NCBI RefSeq assembly: GCF_001941865.1
Contig: NZ_CP016162.1
Span: 4,339,501 to 4,403,500 of the forward strand
Reading direction: 5' to 3'
Length of the DNA stretch: 64,000 bases
DNA from: Pseudomonas alcaliphila JAB1
Lineage (GTDB): Bacteria; Pseudomonadota; Gammaproteobacteria; Pseudomonadales; Pseudomonadaceae
Both the position numbers and the translations under genes were made by a program. Positions 52,023 through 60,055 of this stretch are shown in pieces (the first letter of the stretch is position 1; each line of letters opens with the position of its first letter). The notes under the pieces are model-generated. The model did not search any database. It saw only the letters and a program-made list of their open reading frames with translations, and was not told the DNA's origin.

Positions 52023-52202
52023 GCTTCAAGACGGTATCTGCCGATTGAAATTTGACCCAGGGCGGATTGCTGATTTGTGCATCAGCAACTGTGGATAAGT
52101 TTAGCAACGCAGCTGCTTTTTAATCCCTCCTTTCGATAGTCCAATGCTGTAACCGAAGACCTACCGCATCCAGTCATGCAGCAGGTCACCCTCACGTTAT
52201 GT

Positions 52203-52995
52203 TCAGAACGGCTCATCGTCCTCCGGATCTTGGCCGCCCTTACGTTTTCGCTCCCGTGATTTGATCTTGGCCTGGGCCGCCAAGCTGCTGTGTTGCAGGC
52301 GATAGGACTCATTGCCAGTTTCGACGATGTGGCAGTGGTGGGTAAGCCGATCCAGCAGGGCGGTGGTCATCTTGGCGTCGCCGAACACGCACGACCACTC
52401 GGCGACGCTCAGGTTGATGGTGATCACCACGCTGGTGTGCTCGCACAGCTTGGACAGCAGGTGAAACAGCAGAGCGCCGCCAACCTGGCTGAACGGCAGA
52501 TAACCCAGCTCATTGAGGATGACCCGATCCATGCGCAGCAGGACCTGGGCGATGCGCCCGGCTTTGCCGTCGTGCTTCTCGCGCTCCAGCAGGTTGACCA
52601 GATCAACCGTGGAGTAGAAGCGCACGCGCTTGCCGTGCAGGGTGATGGCGGACAGGGCCAGCGCGCAGGCCAGCGGTGCCCGGCCCGCCGATCAGCACCA
52701 GGTTCTGCGCCGTGTCGGTAAAGGCCAGGCTGGCCAGCTCCCTGACCAGGCGTGCGTCGGTGCAGGAGGCGCTGAAGTCGAAGCCGGCCAGGTCACGGTG
52801 CATCGGCAGCTTGGCCATGTTCATTTGATAATTCACCGAGCGCATGGCCCGATCCGCATGCTCCTGTTGCAGCAGGTGTTCGAGCAGCCATTTCGAGGAG
52901 GCTGTTGCCGACTCGCCCTGCGCGATCAGCTCCGCCCAGGCAGTGGCCATGCCGTGCAGACGCAGCTCCTTGAGTGCTGCCATGAGATCACGCAT
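52203..52995 (-). pseudogene. IS21-type istB with a frameshift in Walker A
   Basis: An IstB-type ATPase helper in two frames. The first (from 52995, MRDLMAALKELRLHGMATAW) runs to VLIGGPGT and shifts; the second resumes at RFYSTVDLVNLLE and ends at 52203. The break falls exactly in the P-loop: between GGGCACCG and CTGGCCTGCGCGCTG about 11 bases (encoding Gly-Lys-Thr-His) are missing, removing the Walker A lysine. Just upstream the other frame keeps about 20 codons resembling an istA end (RDCRRGQAEEIGHA) overlapping the istB start. Confidence 0.8.
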
Positions 52996-53083
52996 GGCCG
53001 ATCTCCTCGGCCTGGCCACGCCGGCAGTCACGCAATCGCACGGTGGTGCTACACACACGGATCCAGAAAATTAAAACCACATA

Positions 53084-53112
53084 TTGACATATCTCGATAT
53101 TCGAAATAATCT
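53084..53112 (+). promoter_or_regulatory. Promoter with embedded candidate ArsR operator
   Basis: TTGACA (53084-53089) is followed after 17 bases by TAATCT (53107-53112). The spacer reads TATCTCGATATTCGAAA and resembles TATCGTAATATCGCGAAA upstream of the ArsR gene (57265-57282). It lies 130 bases before the monooxygenase gene and could drive the whole redox cluster. Confidence 0.5.
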
Positions 53113-53242
53113 GCCCCCCACGTACCTCTGGAGCCACCCCATGCAAACGTCCAGTGATACCCATCCGAACGACGTGCCCGATAGCAGCCACGGCCTGTTC
53201 ATCGACAACCGGCCCATTTAACGCAGACATACAGGAGGCTTG

Positions 53243-53536
53243 ATGACCACCCCTCTAACACTGGTCGCCACACTGGTTGCCAAGACCGGCTTCGAAGCCG
53301 AGCTCGAGCAGACGCTTCAGGACCTGCAAGGCCCAAGTAGAGGCGAAGCAGACTGTATCCAGTACGACTTCCACCGTGATGCCGAGCAAGCACGCACCTT
53401 CCACATGATCGAGCAGTGGCGGGACGAAGCTGCGTTAGCCGCGCACCAAGCGACACCGCATTTCCAGGCGGCGCTGCCTGTCATCGAACGCGCTGCAGAA
53501 AAATTCTCCGTCGCGAAAATGTACCGCGTCTCTTAA
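53243..53536 (+). CDS. ABM-type putative quinol monooxygenase
   Basis: A 97-residue antibiotic-biosynthesis-monooxygenase (ABM) domain protein. Typical features are the first strand TLVATLVAKTGFE, YDFHRDAEQARTFHMIEQW and HQATPHFQAALP. Such dimeric ferredoxin-fold proteins oxidise quinols or small aromatics without cofactor. AGGAGG lies four bases before the ATG. It is the first gene of a plus-strand run with the MDR reductase ten bases downstream. Confidence 0.88.
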   Translation: MTTPLTLVATLVAKTGFEAELEQTLQDLQGPSRGEADCIQYDFHRDAEQARTFHMIEQWRDEAALAAHQATPHFQAALPVIERAAEKFSVAKMYRVS

Positions 53537-53546
53537 GGAGCTCTGA

Positions 53547-54566
53547 ATGAAAGCCATTGCACACTTCAAATGCTTGCCTGTTGAGCATCCCGATGCCCTC
53601 GTGGATATCGATCTACCCGATCCAGTGCCGGGGCCACGCGACCTGTTGGTCGAGGTCAAGGCCGTATCGGTCAATCCTGTCGATACCAAGGTGCGGCAGG
53701 GCTACGTACCGCACGAGGACGAAAGCCAGCCGCGCATCCTCGGCTGGGACGCTGCCGGTGTGGTCAAGTCGGTCGGTCCCGAGGTGACACTGTTCAAGCC
53801 CGGTGACAAGGTCTGGTACGCCGGGTCGCTGATCCGCCAGGGCAGCAACAGTGAACTGCAACTGGTGGACGAGCGTATCGCCGGTCATATGCCCCAGTCT
53901 CTCGAGTTCGCCCAGGCTGCCGCACTCCCCCTGACTTCCTTGACCGCCTGGGAACTGCTCTTTGATCGCCTCGGTGTTGCACGTGATACCAGCGATCGGG
54001 GCGAAACGCTTCTGATCATTGGCGCTGCAGGAGGGGTAGGTTCAATCCTGACCCAGTTGGCGCGGCAGCTCACCGGGCTGACGATCATTGGCACGGCTTC
54101 CCGCCCTGAGACCCAGGCCTGGGTCACCGAGCTGGGCGCGCATCATGTCATCGACCACACCAAGCCGCTCAGCGAAGAGCTCCGGCGCATCGGCATCGCT
54201 GAAGTCAGCTTTGTCGCAAGCCTGACTCAGACCGACCGGCACTACGAACAAATCATCGAGTCGCTGAAGCCCCAGGGCAGGCTGGGACTGATAGATGACC
54301 CGGCCACGCTGGACGCCGTACCGCTGAAGCGAAAGAGCCTGTCGCTGCACTGGGAGCTGATGTACACCCGCTCGCTGTATGAAACGGACGACATGCAGGA
54401 GCAGCACAACATCCTTAATGAAGTCGCGCGGCTGATTGATGCGGGTGTGTTGCGCACGACTGTCGGCGAGCACTACGGGCGTATCAACGCAGAAAATCTT
54501 CGTCGTGCCCATGCTCTGCTGGAAAGCGGCAAGGCGAAGGGGAAGGTCGTGCTGGAAGGCTTCTAA
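53547..54566 (+). CDS. MDR-family zinc-type alcohol dehydrogenase/quinone reductase
   Basis: A 339-residue medium-chain dehydrogenase/reductase. The N-terminal GroES-like half contains VSVNPVDTKVRQGY and ILGWDAAGVVKSVG. The nucleotide-binding half has LLIIGAAGGVGSILTQLAR, suited to NADPH. The usual structural-zinc cysteines are absent, so it is probably a zinc-free quinone-oxidoreductase-like enzyme reducing enones or quinones. It follows the monooxygenase by 10 bases behind AAGGAG. Confidence 0.9.
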   Translation: MKAIAHFKCLPVEHPDALVDIDLPDPVPGPRDLLVEVKAVSVNPVDTKVRQGYVPHEDESQPRILGWDAAGVVKSVGPEVTLFKPGDKVWYAGSLIRQGSNSELQLVDERIAGHMPQSLEFAQAAALPLTSLTAWELLFDRLGVARDTSDRGETLLIIGAAGGVGSILTQLARQLTGLTIIGTASRPETQAWVTELGAHHVIDHTKPLSEELRRIGIAEVSFVASLTQTDRHYEQIIESLKPQGRLGLIDDPATLDAVPLKRKSLSLHWELMYTRSLYETDDMQEQHNILNEVARLIDAGVLRTTVGEHYGRINAENLRRAHALLESGKAKGKVVLEGF

Positions 54567-54597
54567 GCGGAGAATTTCCCTGCCGTCCCGTAAGGGC

Positions 54598-54760
54598 TGT
54601 AGTGGTCAAATGACTTCGGACCCTTCGATAGGGTGGCCTGCTTGTCGCTCATAGCTGTTGGGCGACAGGTAGCCGAGCCTGGAGCGCAGGCGCACGCCGT
54701 TGTAGAAACCGACGATGTAGTCGGCGATGTCGGTCATGCGTGTCGCCTGCTGTCTGGACG
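54598..54760 (-). pseudogene. IS3-family transposase, C-terminal remnant
   Basis: The minus strand encodes TDIADYIVGFYNGVRLRSRLGYLSPNSYE, ending at 54606. This is the standard end of IS3-type OrfB, where FYN and LGYLSP are conserved. Nothing upstream belongs to a transposase, so only the 3' end remains. It lies between the MDR gene and the aldehyde dehydrogenase fragment. Confidence 0.75.
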
Positions 54761-54781
54761 CAGGACATAAACCGGGCGCCG

Positions 54782-54925
54782 CGGGGGCGCCGCGCGATGG
54801 AAACCGGGCGGATGTGGGTGAACACCTACCATGACACTCCTGCCCACCAGTCCATCCTGGAAGCCTACCGGCAAAGGAAGAATGTCTTCGCAAGCCTCAA
54901 CGAGGCACCGCATGGGTTGTGCTGA
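54782..54925 (+). pseudogene. Aldehyde dehydrogenase C-terminal fragment
   Basis: The frame reads RRAMETGRMWVNTYHDTPAHQ followed directly by SILEAYRQRKNVFASL and ends at a TGA. The first part matches the late ALDH segment around xxGxxWVNxY; the second matches the extreme C-terminus. About 16 residues (the usual FGGYKxSGIGRE stretch) are missing between them. It is a remnant with an internal deletion, abutting the IS3 fragment. Confidence 0.65.
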
Positions 54926-54988
54926 CCCTGTGGAGTCGTATCAATTCATCCGATTAAATCGATTTTTCTAGATATGCAGGTAAATGAA

Positions 54989-56113
54989 ATGAGTGAGTCC
55001 ACCCTCTTCCAAGCCACACAGTTGGGCCCGTATACCCTCAAGAACCGCATCGTTCTGCCGCCGCTGACGCGTTCACGCAGCACCCAGCCCGGCAACATTC
55101 CGAACGATCTCATGGCTACTTACTACCGTCAGCGTACCGGTGCCGGTTTCATGGTGACCGAAGGCACCCAGATCGAACCTCGCGGACAGGGCTACGCCTG
55201 GACCCCTGGCATTCATAGTGCCGAGCAGATCGAGGGCTGGCGCAAGATCACCGACGCCGTTCACGCCGAAGGCGGCGTGATTTTCGCTCAGCTCTGGCAT
55301 GTCGGCCGCGTGTCGCACACCTCCCTGCAGCCCCGAGGCGAAGCGCCCGTCGCGCCATCGGCCATCCGAGCAGACAGCGTCAAGGTATTCATCGAGACGG
55401 GCCCCGGCACGGGTACACTGGCTGAGCCGTCGACTCCACGCGCACTGTCGACCGCAGAAGTGAAGGAACTGGTCCAGCTCTATGCCCAAGCGGCCCGAAA
55501 TGCGCTGGAAGCCGGTTTCGACGGGGTAGAAATCCACGCTGCGAACGGGTACCTGGTGAACCAGTTCATTTCCGCCCACACCAACCGTCGTGATGACGAA
55601 TATGGTGGCTCGCTGCAGAACCGCTTGCGCTTCCTGCGCGAAGTCACCCAAGCCGTTGCCGACGTCGTGGGTACGGAGCGCATGGGAGTTCGCTTCGCCC
55701 CCCTGTTCGCGACCACTGACGAAGACCGCGTCTACCTCGGCCTGGTCGAAGAGGATCCTCACCAAACCTATATCGAGGCGGTGAAGATCCTCGAGGAAGT
55801 AGGCATCGCTTACCTGTCGCTCGCCGAGGCCGATTGGGAGAACGCTCCAGAGCTGCCTGAAGCATTCCGCAAAGACGTTCGCAAGGCATTCAGCGGCAAG
55901 ATCCTTTATGCCGGCAAATACACCGCTGAACGCGGAAATCGGGTGATCCAAGCCGGCTGGGGCGATCTCATCGCATTCGGACGGCCCTTCATTGCTAATC
56001 CGGATCTGCCCGCCCGCATCGCCAACGATTGGCCACTGAACTCGGTGGACCCGACTAGCATGTATGGTGGTACCGACAAGGGCTACACCGACTACCCCAC
56101 CTATCGACCCTGA
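54989..56113 (+). CDS. Old Yellow Enzyme-type alkene reductase (NemA-like)
   Basis: A 374-residue FMN-dependent ene reductase. Family features: NRIVLPPLTRSRS, FMVTEGTQIEPRGQGY, FAQLWHVGRVSH, VEIHAANGYLVNQFIS, DEYGGSLQNRLRFLREV and, near the end, ILYAGKYTAERGNRVI and LIAFGRPFIANPDLP. The active-site pair is H-x-x-N, as in NemA. It reduces activated C=C bonds or nitro groups with NADPH. An in-frame ATG 15 bases earlier is possible. Probably one unit with the flanking redox genes. Confidence 0.92.
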   Translation: MSESTLFQATQLGPYTLKNRIVLPPLTRSRSTQPGNIPNDLMATYYRQRTGAGFMVTEGTQIEPRGQGYAWTPGIHSAEQIEGWRKITDAVHAEGGVIFAQLWHVGRVSHTSLQPRGEAPVAPSAIRADSVKVFIETGPGTGTLAEPSTPRALSTAEVKELVQLYAQAARNALEAGFDGVEIHAANGYLVNQFISAHTNRRDDEYGGSLQNRLRFLREVTQAVADVVGTERMGVRFAPLFATTDEDRVYLGLVEEDPHQTYIEAVKILEEVGIAYLSLAEADWENAPELPEAFRKDVRKAFSGKILYAGKYTAERGNRVIQAGWGDLIAFGRPFIANPDLPARIANDWPLNSVDPTSMYGGTDKGYTDYPTYRP

Positions 56114-56179
56114 GCGATCGATGCCGCGCCCTGAAGGCCCTGGGCGCGGCTCATGTGTTTCTGACAGAGGGAGATAAAT

Positions 56180-57145
56180 ATGTACCAGCCAAGCACCATT
56201 GCGTATCAGGACCATCATGGATTCAGACGCACCTTCAGGCCGGGTCATCTGAGCCTTGGATTGTTCTTCCCCCTGGAAGCCTTCGAGAGGGATACCCCGA
56301 GCATGCGCAATCAGGTGGCATTGGCCAGACGGGCCGAAGCACTGGGCTTCTCCGCGCTCTGGTTTCGCGATGTTCCACTTAGGGACCCGGACTTCGGCGA
56401 CGTCGGCCAGGTCTTCGACCCTTGGGTGTATCTGGGCTACATGGCCGCTCATACAACGAAGATCGCGCTGGGTACCGCTTCTATCGCCCTGCCCTTGCAC
56501 CATCCCTTGCATACGGCCAAGGCGGCAGCGAGCGTCGACCAGTTGAGCGACGGTCGGCTGCTACTGGGGGTGGCGTCCGGTGACCGTCCGGTGGAGTTTC
56601 CCGCATTTAACATCGATCCCGAAAAGCGTGGCGAGGTCTTTCGCGAGAGCTGTGCAGTGATACGCCATGTCCATGGCACCTCGTTTAAGCCCATTCGCTG
56701 GAGCAGCGGTGAATTGCTGGGGGCTGACGTCATCCCCAAGCCTACAACCCGCGAAATCCCGCTTTTCGTGACCGGGCATAGCCGCCAGTCGCTGGATTGG
56801 ATCGCGCGAGAAAGCCATGGATGGATAAACTATCCACGCCCGCCGAAAATGCAGCAGATGATCGTGGACGATTGGAGGCAGGAAGTCATAAAGCAGTGCG
56901 GCCCCGTCTACAAACCGTTCATGCAGTCGCTTTACATCGACCTCGATGCATCCCCGTCTGCGCCTCCCTCTCGAATTCATCTTGGGTTCCATCTGGGGCG
57001 CGACCACCTGCTGGCTTTACTGGGGACGCTTCAGGCAATCGGTGTGGACCACGTTATCCTGAACCTGAAATACGGCAAACGCCCCGCAGCCGAGGTTATC
57101 GAAGAGCTCGGCATGCACATCGTTCCTCACTTCGGCGCAAATTAG
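56180..57145 (+). CDS. LLM-class flavin oxidoreductase
   Basis: A 321-residue luciferase-like monooxygenase-fold protein. It shows LSLGLFFPLEAF, RRAEALGFSALWFRDVP, IALGTASIALPLHHPL and LSDGRLLLGVASGDRP, typical of the class. It probably uses reduced flavin from a partner reductase, or F420 in related proteins; the substrate is unknown. AGAGGGAG precedes the ATG. It lies 66 bases after the Old Yellow Enzyme gene. Confidence 0.88.
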   Translation: MYQPSTIAYQDHHGFRRTFRPGHLSLGLFFPLEAFERDTPSMRNQVALARRAEALGFSALWFRDVPLRDPDFGDVGQVFDPWVYLGYMAAHTTKIALGTASIALPLHHPLHTAKAAASVDQLSDGRLLLGVASGDRPVEFPAFNIDPEKRGEVFRESCAVIRHVHGTSFKPIRWSSGELLGADVIPKPTTREIPLFVTGHSRQSLDWIARESHGWINYPRPPKMQQMIVDDWRQEVIKQCGPVYKPFMQSLYIDLDASPSAPPSRIHLGFHLGRDHLLALLGTLQAIGVDHVILNLKYGKRPAAEVIEELGMHIVPHFGAN

Positions 57146-57264
57146 GCGGTACGTCAGCCTGACGGGAGATGGGAGTTCAGTCATGAGCGATACCCAACCC
57201 TCTCGACAGGCCGACCGTGGAGGTCACTTCGAGGCCTTCCCTTTCCCTGCGTGGACGAAGACAC

Positions 57265-57282
57265 TATCGTAATATCGCGAAA
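57265..57282. promoter_or_regulatory. Candidate ArsR-type operator
   Basis: TATCGTAATATCGCGAAA lies 18 bases before the regulator's ATG and shares its TATC...ATAT..CGAAA pattern with the spacer of the promoter at 53084-53112. Suggests autoregulation and control of the redox genes by one protein. Confidence 0.45.
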
Positions 57283-57300
57283 AACAGGTATCACAGGTCT

Positions 57301-57606
57301 ATGAGCATTGACGTGAACGAAGCCCTGAAAGCCTTGGCAAATCCGATGCGCCTTGCCATTCTCAATTGGCTCAAGGACCCCAGGGCAAACTTTCCTGAGC
57401 AAGAGGTCGATCCAGAAGCGATAGGTGTGTGCGTCAGCATTATCCAGGAGCGCACGGGCCTTTCGCAGTCCACCACATCGCTGTACCTAACGGCCCTGCA
57501 ACGCGCACAGCTGGTGACATCGCAGCGAATCGGCCCCTGGACCTACTACAAGAGGCATGAGGACAACATCGGCGCCTTCTTCAAGGCCCTGCAAGAGAAG
57601 ATTTAG
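57301..57606 (+). CDS. ArsR/SmtB-type winged-helix regulator
   Basis: A 101-residue regulator. Its start MSIDVNEALKALANPMRLAILNWLKDP is the typical ArsR helix, and SIIQERTGLSQSTTSLYLTALQRAQLV is the recognition helix region. One cysteine (GVCVSI) is visible and no metal-binding cysteine cluster, so it more likely senses an organic or oxidative signal than a metal. It is the last gene of the redox cluster. A longer frame upstream is rejected because it would include the palindrome. Confidence 0.88.
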   Translation: MSIDVNEALKALANPMRLAILNWLKDPRANFPEQEVDPEAIGVCVSIIQERTGLSQSTTSLYLTALQRAQLVTSQRIGPWTYYKRHEDNIGAFFKALQEKI

Positions 57607-57651
57607 CCCCATGCTGCCGGAGGGCCGAGGGTGTCCTCCACGCCGTGCTAG

Positions 57652-57807
57652 ATCAGCAACCTCGGCACGGACTACCCGCTCAACCCCGACTGGCGCGTCG
57701 GTCTCCAGGCCCGAGCCCAGGGCGACTCCTACATCGACGAGCGCAATCAGCAGGGCAAGTACGGCGGATACGCACTGCTGGACGCCACAGGTGAGGTGCG
57801 CCTGTAA
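57652..57807 (+). pseudogene. TonB-dependent receptor C-terminal fragment
   Basis: A 51-codon open stretch directly preceded by an in-frame TAG and ending in TAA. It reads NLGTDYPLNPDWRVGLQARA, then DERNQQGKYGGYALLDATGEV, the alternating pattern of the last beta-strands of a TonB-dependent outer-membrane receptor. No start or upstream portion exists, so it is a remnant. Confidence 0.55.
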
Positions 57808-57969
57808 TGCGGAAAATGGCGGCTGCGCGTTGCGCGCGGCGGCTAAAACAACAGAAATGAGCGGCTGATCGGAGCGGTTTTGATCGATTCTCCGCGGTTA
57901 AAAATCGCCAGAGGCTGAAGTCGGCCAGACACACATGGCTATTTCATCCCTGGCTTGTTCAACGGACTG

Positions 57970-58161
57970 CTAGCGCCTGAGCTTGCTCGCCGATTCACCA
58001 CCGATGCCGAAGTGGTTTTTCGGCATTTCGGTGATGATCACGCGCACCCGCTCGATGGGCGCGTCCAGCGAGCGCGACATGGCCTCGCTGACTTCGCGGA
58101 TCAGGGTTTCCTTTTGTTCGTCGGTGCGGCCTTCGAGGATATACAGCTGAGCGATGGGCAT
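57970..58161 (-). CDS. dmpI: 4-oxalocrotonate tautomerase
   Basis: A 63-residue enzyme that isomerises 2-hydroxymuconate to 2-oxo-3-hexenedioate. After removal of Met the mature protein begins with the catalytic Pro1 ([11 protein letters not shown]), and R11, R39 and F50, the other known active-site residues, are all at their expected positions. The ATG at 58161 is required for this and excludes a start 15 bases earlier. It is the last gene of the meta-cleavage operon, 54 bases after dmpH with a strong hairpin between. Confidence 0.95.
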   Translation of the reverse strand: MPIAQLYILEGRTDEQKETLIREVSEAMSRSLDAPIERVRVIITEMPKNHFGIGGESASKLRR

Positions 58162-58184
58162 GGCCTCGTCCTTCAAAAATAGTG

Positions 58185-58208
58185 GCGGCCGGCACGCAAG
58201 CCGGCCGC
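58185..58208 (-). terminator. Intra-operon hairpin between dmpH and dmpI
   Basis: GCGGCCGGC (58185-58193) and GCCGGCCGC (58200-58208) form a perfect 9-bp stem with a 6-base loop. On the coding strand it is followed by CACTATTTTT, a terminator-like T-run. It may attenuate dmpI or protect the upstream mRNA end. Confidence 0.6.
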
Positions 58209-58215
58209 ATGGGGT

Positions 58216-59010
58216 TTAAACGAAGCGCGCGGACACCGAGCCAAGGCCCTGGTAACGCACGGTGATGTTGTCGCCCGGTGCCACCGGCACCGCCGCGGTG
58301 ATGCCGCCGGTCATGATGAAACTGCCCGCCGGGATGTGTTCGCCGCGTTCGGCCAGCAGGTTGGCCAGCATCGCCACGCTGGAGGCCGGGTGACCGAGCA
58401 CCGCGGCGCCGGCGCCGAGTTCCACCACTTCGCCGTTCTTCTCCATCACCACGCCGAGGGTGCGCAGGTCCACGTCGGCCACATTGGCCATCTGCCCGCC
58501 GGTAATGAAACGGGTCGAGGAGGCGTTGTCGGCGACCACGCTGATCAGGTCAAACTTGAAGTTCTCGTAACGCGAGTCGATCACTTCCACCGTCGGCACG
58601 ACGAAGTCGGTGGCCGCCAGCACCTGGCCGATATGGCAGCCCGGGCCATGCAGCGGGGCCTTGGTGACGAAGCTGATCTCCGCCTCGATCTTCGGGTGGA
58701 TCAGTTTGGCGCAATCCACCACGCCGCCGTCGGCGACGCTGAAGTAGTCGGCGAGGAAGCCGTAGATCGGCGTTTCCACGCCCATCTGCGCCATCTTCGC
58801 CCAGGAGGTCAGGCCCATCTTCAGGCCGACGATCTTGTTGCCGCGGGCCTCCTTGCGCCGGCGGATTTCCCACTGCACGTCGTAGGCGTCGGCGAAGGTC
58901 ATGTCCGGGTAATCGTTGGTCACCTTGCTGATGTCATGCGCATGCAGCTCGGCGTGTTCGATGTGCTCGGCCAGGGCCAGCACCTGTTCGCGGGTCAGGG
59001 TACGGTTCAT
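58216..59010 (-). CDS. dmpH: 4-oxalocrotonate decarboxylase
   Basis: A 264-residue fumarylacetoacetase-fold decarboxylase that converts 2-oxo-3-hexenedioate to 2-hydroxypentadienoate with a divalent metal, in complex with the hydratase. Visible motifs: KIVGLKMGLTSWAKMAQMG, EIEAEISFVT with metal-binding acidic residues, FVVPTVEVIDSRYENFKF and GHPASSVAMLANLL. It overlaps the dmpG stop codon by one base. It is a clear paralogue of the hydratase at 61010. Confidence 0.94.
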   Translation of the reverse strand: MNRTLTREQVLALAEHIEHAELHAHDISKVTNDYPDMTFADAYDVQWEIRRRKEARGNKIVGLKMGLTSWAKMAQMGVETPIYGFLADYFSVADGGVVDCAKLIHPKIEAEISFVTKAPLHGPGCHIGQVLAATDFVVPTVEVIDSRYENFKFDLISVVADNASSTRFITGGQMANVADVDLRTLGVVMEKNGEVVELGAGAAVLGHPASSVAMLANLLAERGEHIPAGSFIMTGGITAAVPVAPGDNITVRYQGLGSVSARFV

Positions 59011-60044
59011 CAGTTGCGCTCCTTACGGGCGGCCAATAGGTCGAGGGCGACGTCGACGATCATGTCTTCCTGACCACCGACCATGCGCCGTTTGCCCAGT
59101 TCGACGAGGATGTCCACGGCCTTGAGGCCGTATTTCTGCGCGGCCACTTCGGAATGACGGAGGAAGCTGGAGTAGACCCCGGCGTAACCGAGGGCCAGGG
59201 TTTCGCGGTCGACCCGCACCGGGCGATCCTGCAACGGTCGGACGATGTCGTCGGCGGCGTCCATCAGGGTGTAGAGGTCGGTGCCGTGCTCCCAGCCCAG
59301 GCGTTCGGCGGCGGCAATGAACACCTCCAACGGCGCGTTGCCGGCCCCGGCGCCCATGCCGGCGAGACTGGCGTCGATGCGGTCGCAGCCCTCCTCCACC
59401 GCGACGATGGAGTTGGCCACGCCAAGCGACAGGTTGTGGTGGGCGTGCATGCCGGTCTGGGTTTCCGGCTTGAGCACGGCCTTGACCGCGCGGAAGCGCT
59501 CGCGCACGTCCTGCATGCTCAGCGCACCGCCGGAGTCGACCACGTAGATGCAGGTCGCGCCGTAGTTCTCCATCAGCTTGGCCTGCTTGGCCAGATGCTC
59601 GGGGGCGATCATATGGCTCATCATCAAAAAGCCGACAGTGTCCATGCCCAGCTCGCGGGCGTATTCGATGTGTTGCTTGGAGACATCCGCCTCGGTGCAA
59701 TGGGTGGCCACGCGGACCACCCGCGCGCCGGCGGTGTAGGCCGCCTTGAGGTCGTGCACCGTGCCGATGCCGGGCAGCAGCAGGGTGGCGATTTTGGCGT
59801 GGCTGATCACGTCGTTGACCGCCTCGATCCACTCCAGGTCGGTGTGCGCGCCGAAGCCGTAGTTGAAGCTCGAGCCTTGCAGGCCGTCGCCGTGGGCCAC
59901 TTCGATGGAGTCGACCTTGGCCTGGTCCAGGGCGCGGGCGATGTCCTGCACGTTCTGGATCGAGTACTGGTGGCGGATCGCGTGGCTGCCGTCGCGCAGG
60001 GTGACGTCGGAGATATAGAGTTTCTTGCCGGGGTTGAAGGTCAT
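59010..60044 (-). CDS. dmpG: 4-hydroxy-2-oxovalerate aldolase
   Basis: A 344-residue metal-dependent aldolase that splits 4-hydroxy-2-oxovalerate into pyruvate and acetaldehyde. Active-site residues are present: [15 protein letters not shown] (arginine, aspartate and histidine), VDSGGALSM and [15 protein letters not shown] with the metal-binding HxH. It works as a channelling complex with the acylating acetaldehyde dehydrogenase encoded 11 bases upstream, passing acetaldehyde through an internal tunnel. Confidence 0.96.
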   Translation of the reverse strand: MTFNPGKKLYISDVTLRDGSHAIRHQYSIQNVQDIARALDQAKVDSIEVAHGDGLQGSSFNYGFGAHTDLEWIEAVNDVISHAKIATLLLPGIGTVHDLKAAYTAGARVVRVATHCTEADVSKQHIEYARELGMDTVGFLMMSHMIAPEHLAKQAKLMENYGATCIYVVDSGGALSMQDVRERFRAVKAVLKPETQTGMHAHHNLSLGVANSIVAVEEGCDRIDASLAGMGAGAGNAPLEVFIAAAERLGWEHGTDLYTLMDAADDIVRPLQDRPVRVDRETLALGYAGVYSSFLRHSEVAAQKYGLKAVDILVELGKRRMVGGQEDMIVDVALDLLAARKERN

Positions 60045-60055
60045 GGCGATTCTCC

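Noticed and set aside
53140..53220. 26-codon frame (MQTSSDTHPND... to a TAA)
   Set aside because: Too short to call; possibly an ALDH N-terminal stub, noted only as a hypothesis.
57184..57273. 29-codon frame before the ArsR gene
   Set aside because: No family features; the region is better explained by the regulator's promoter and operator.
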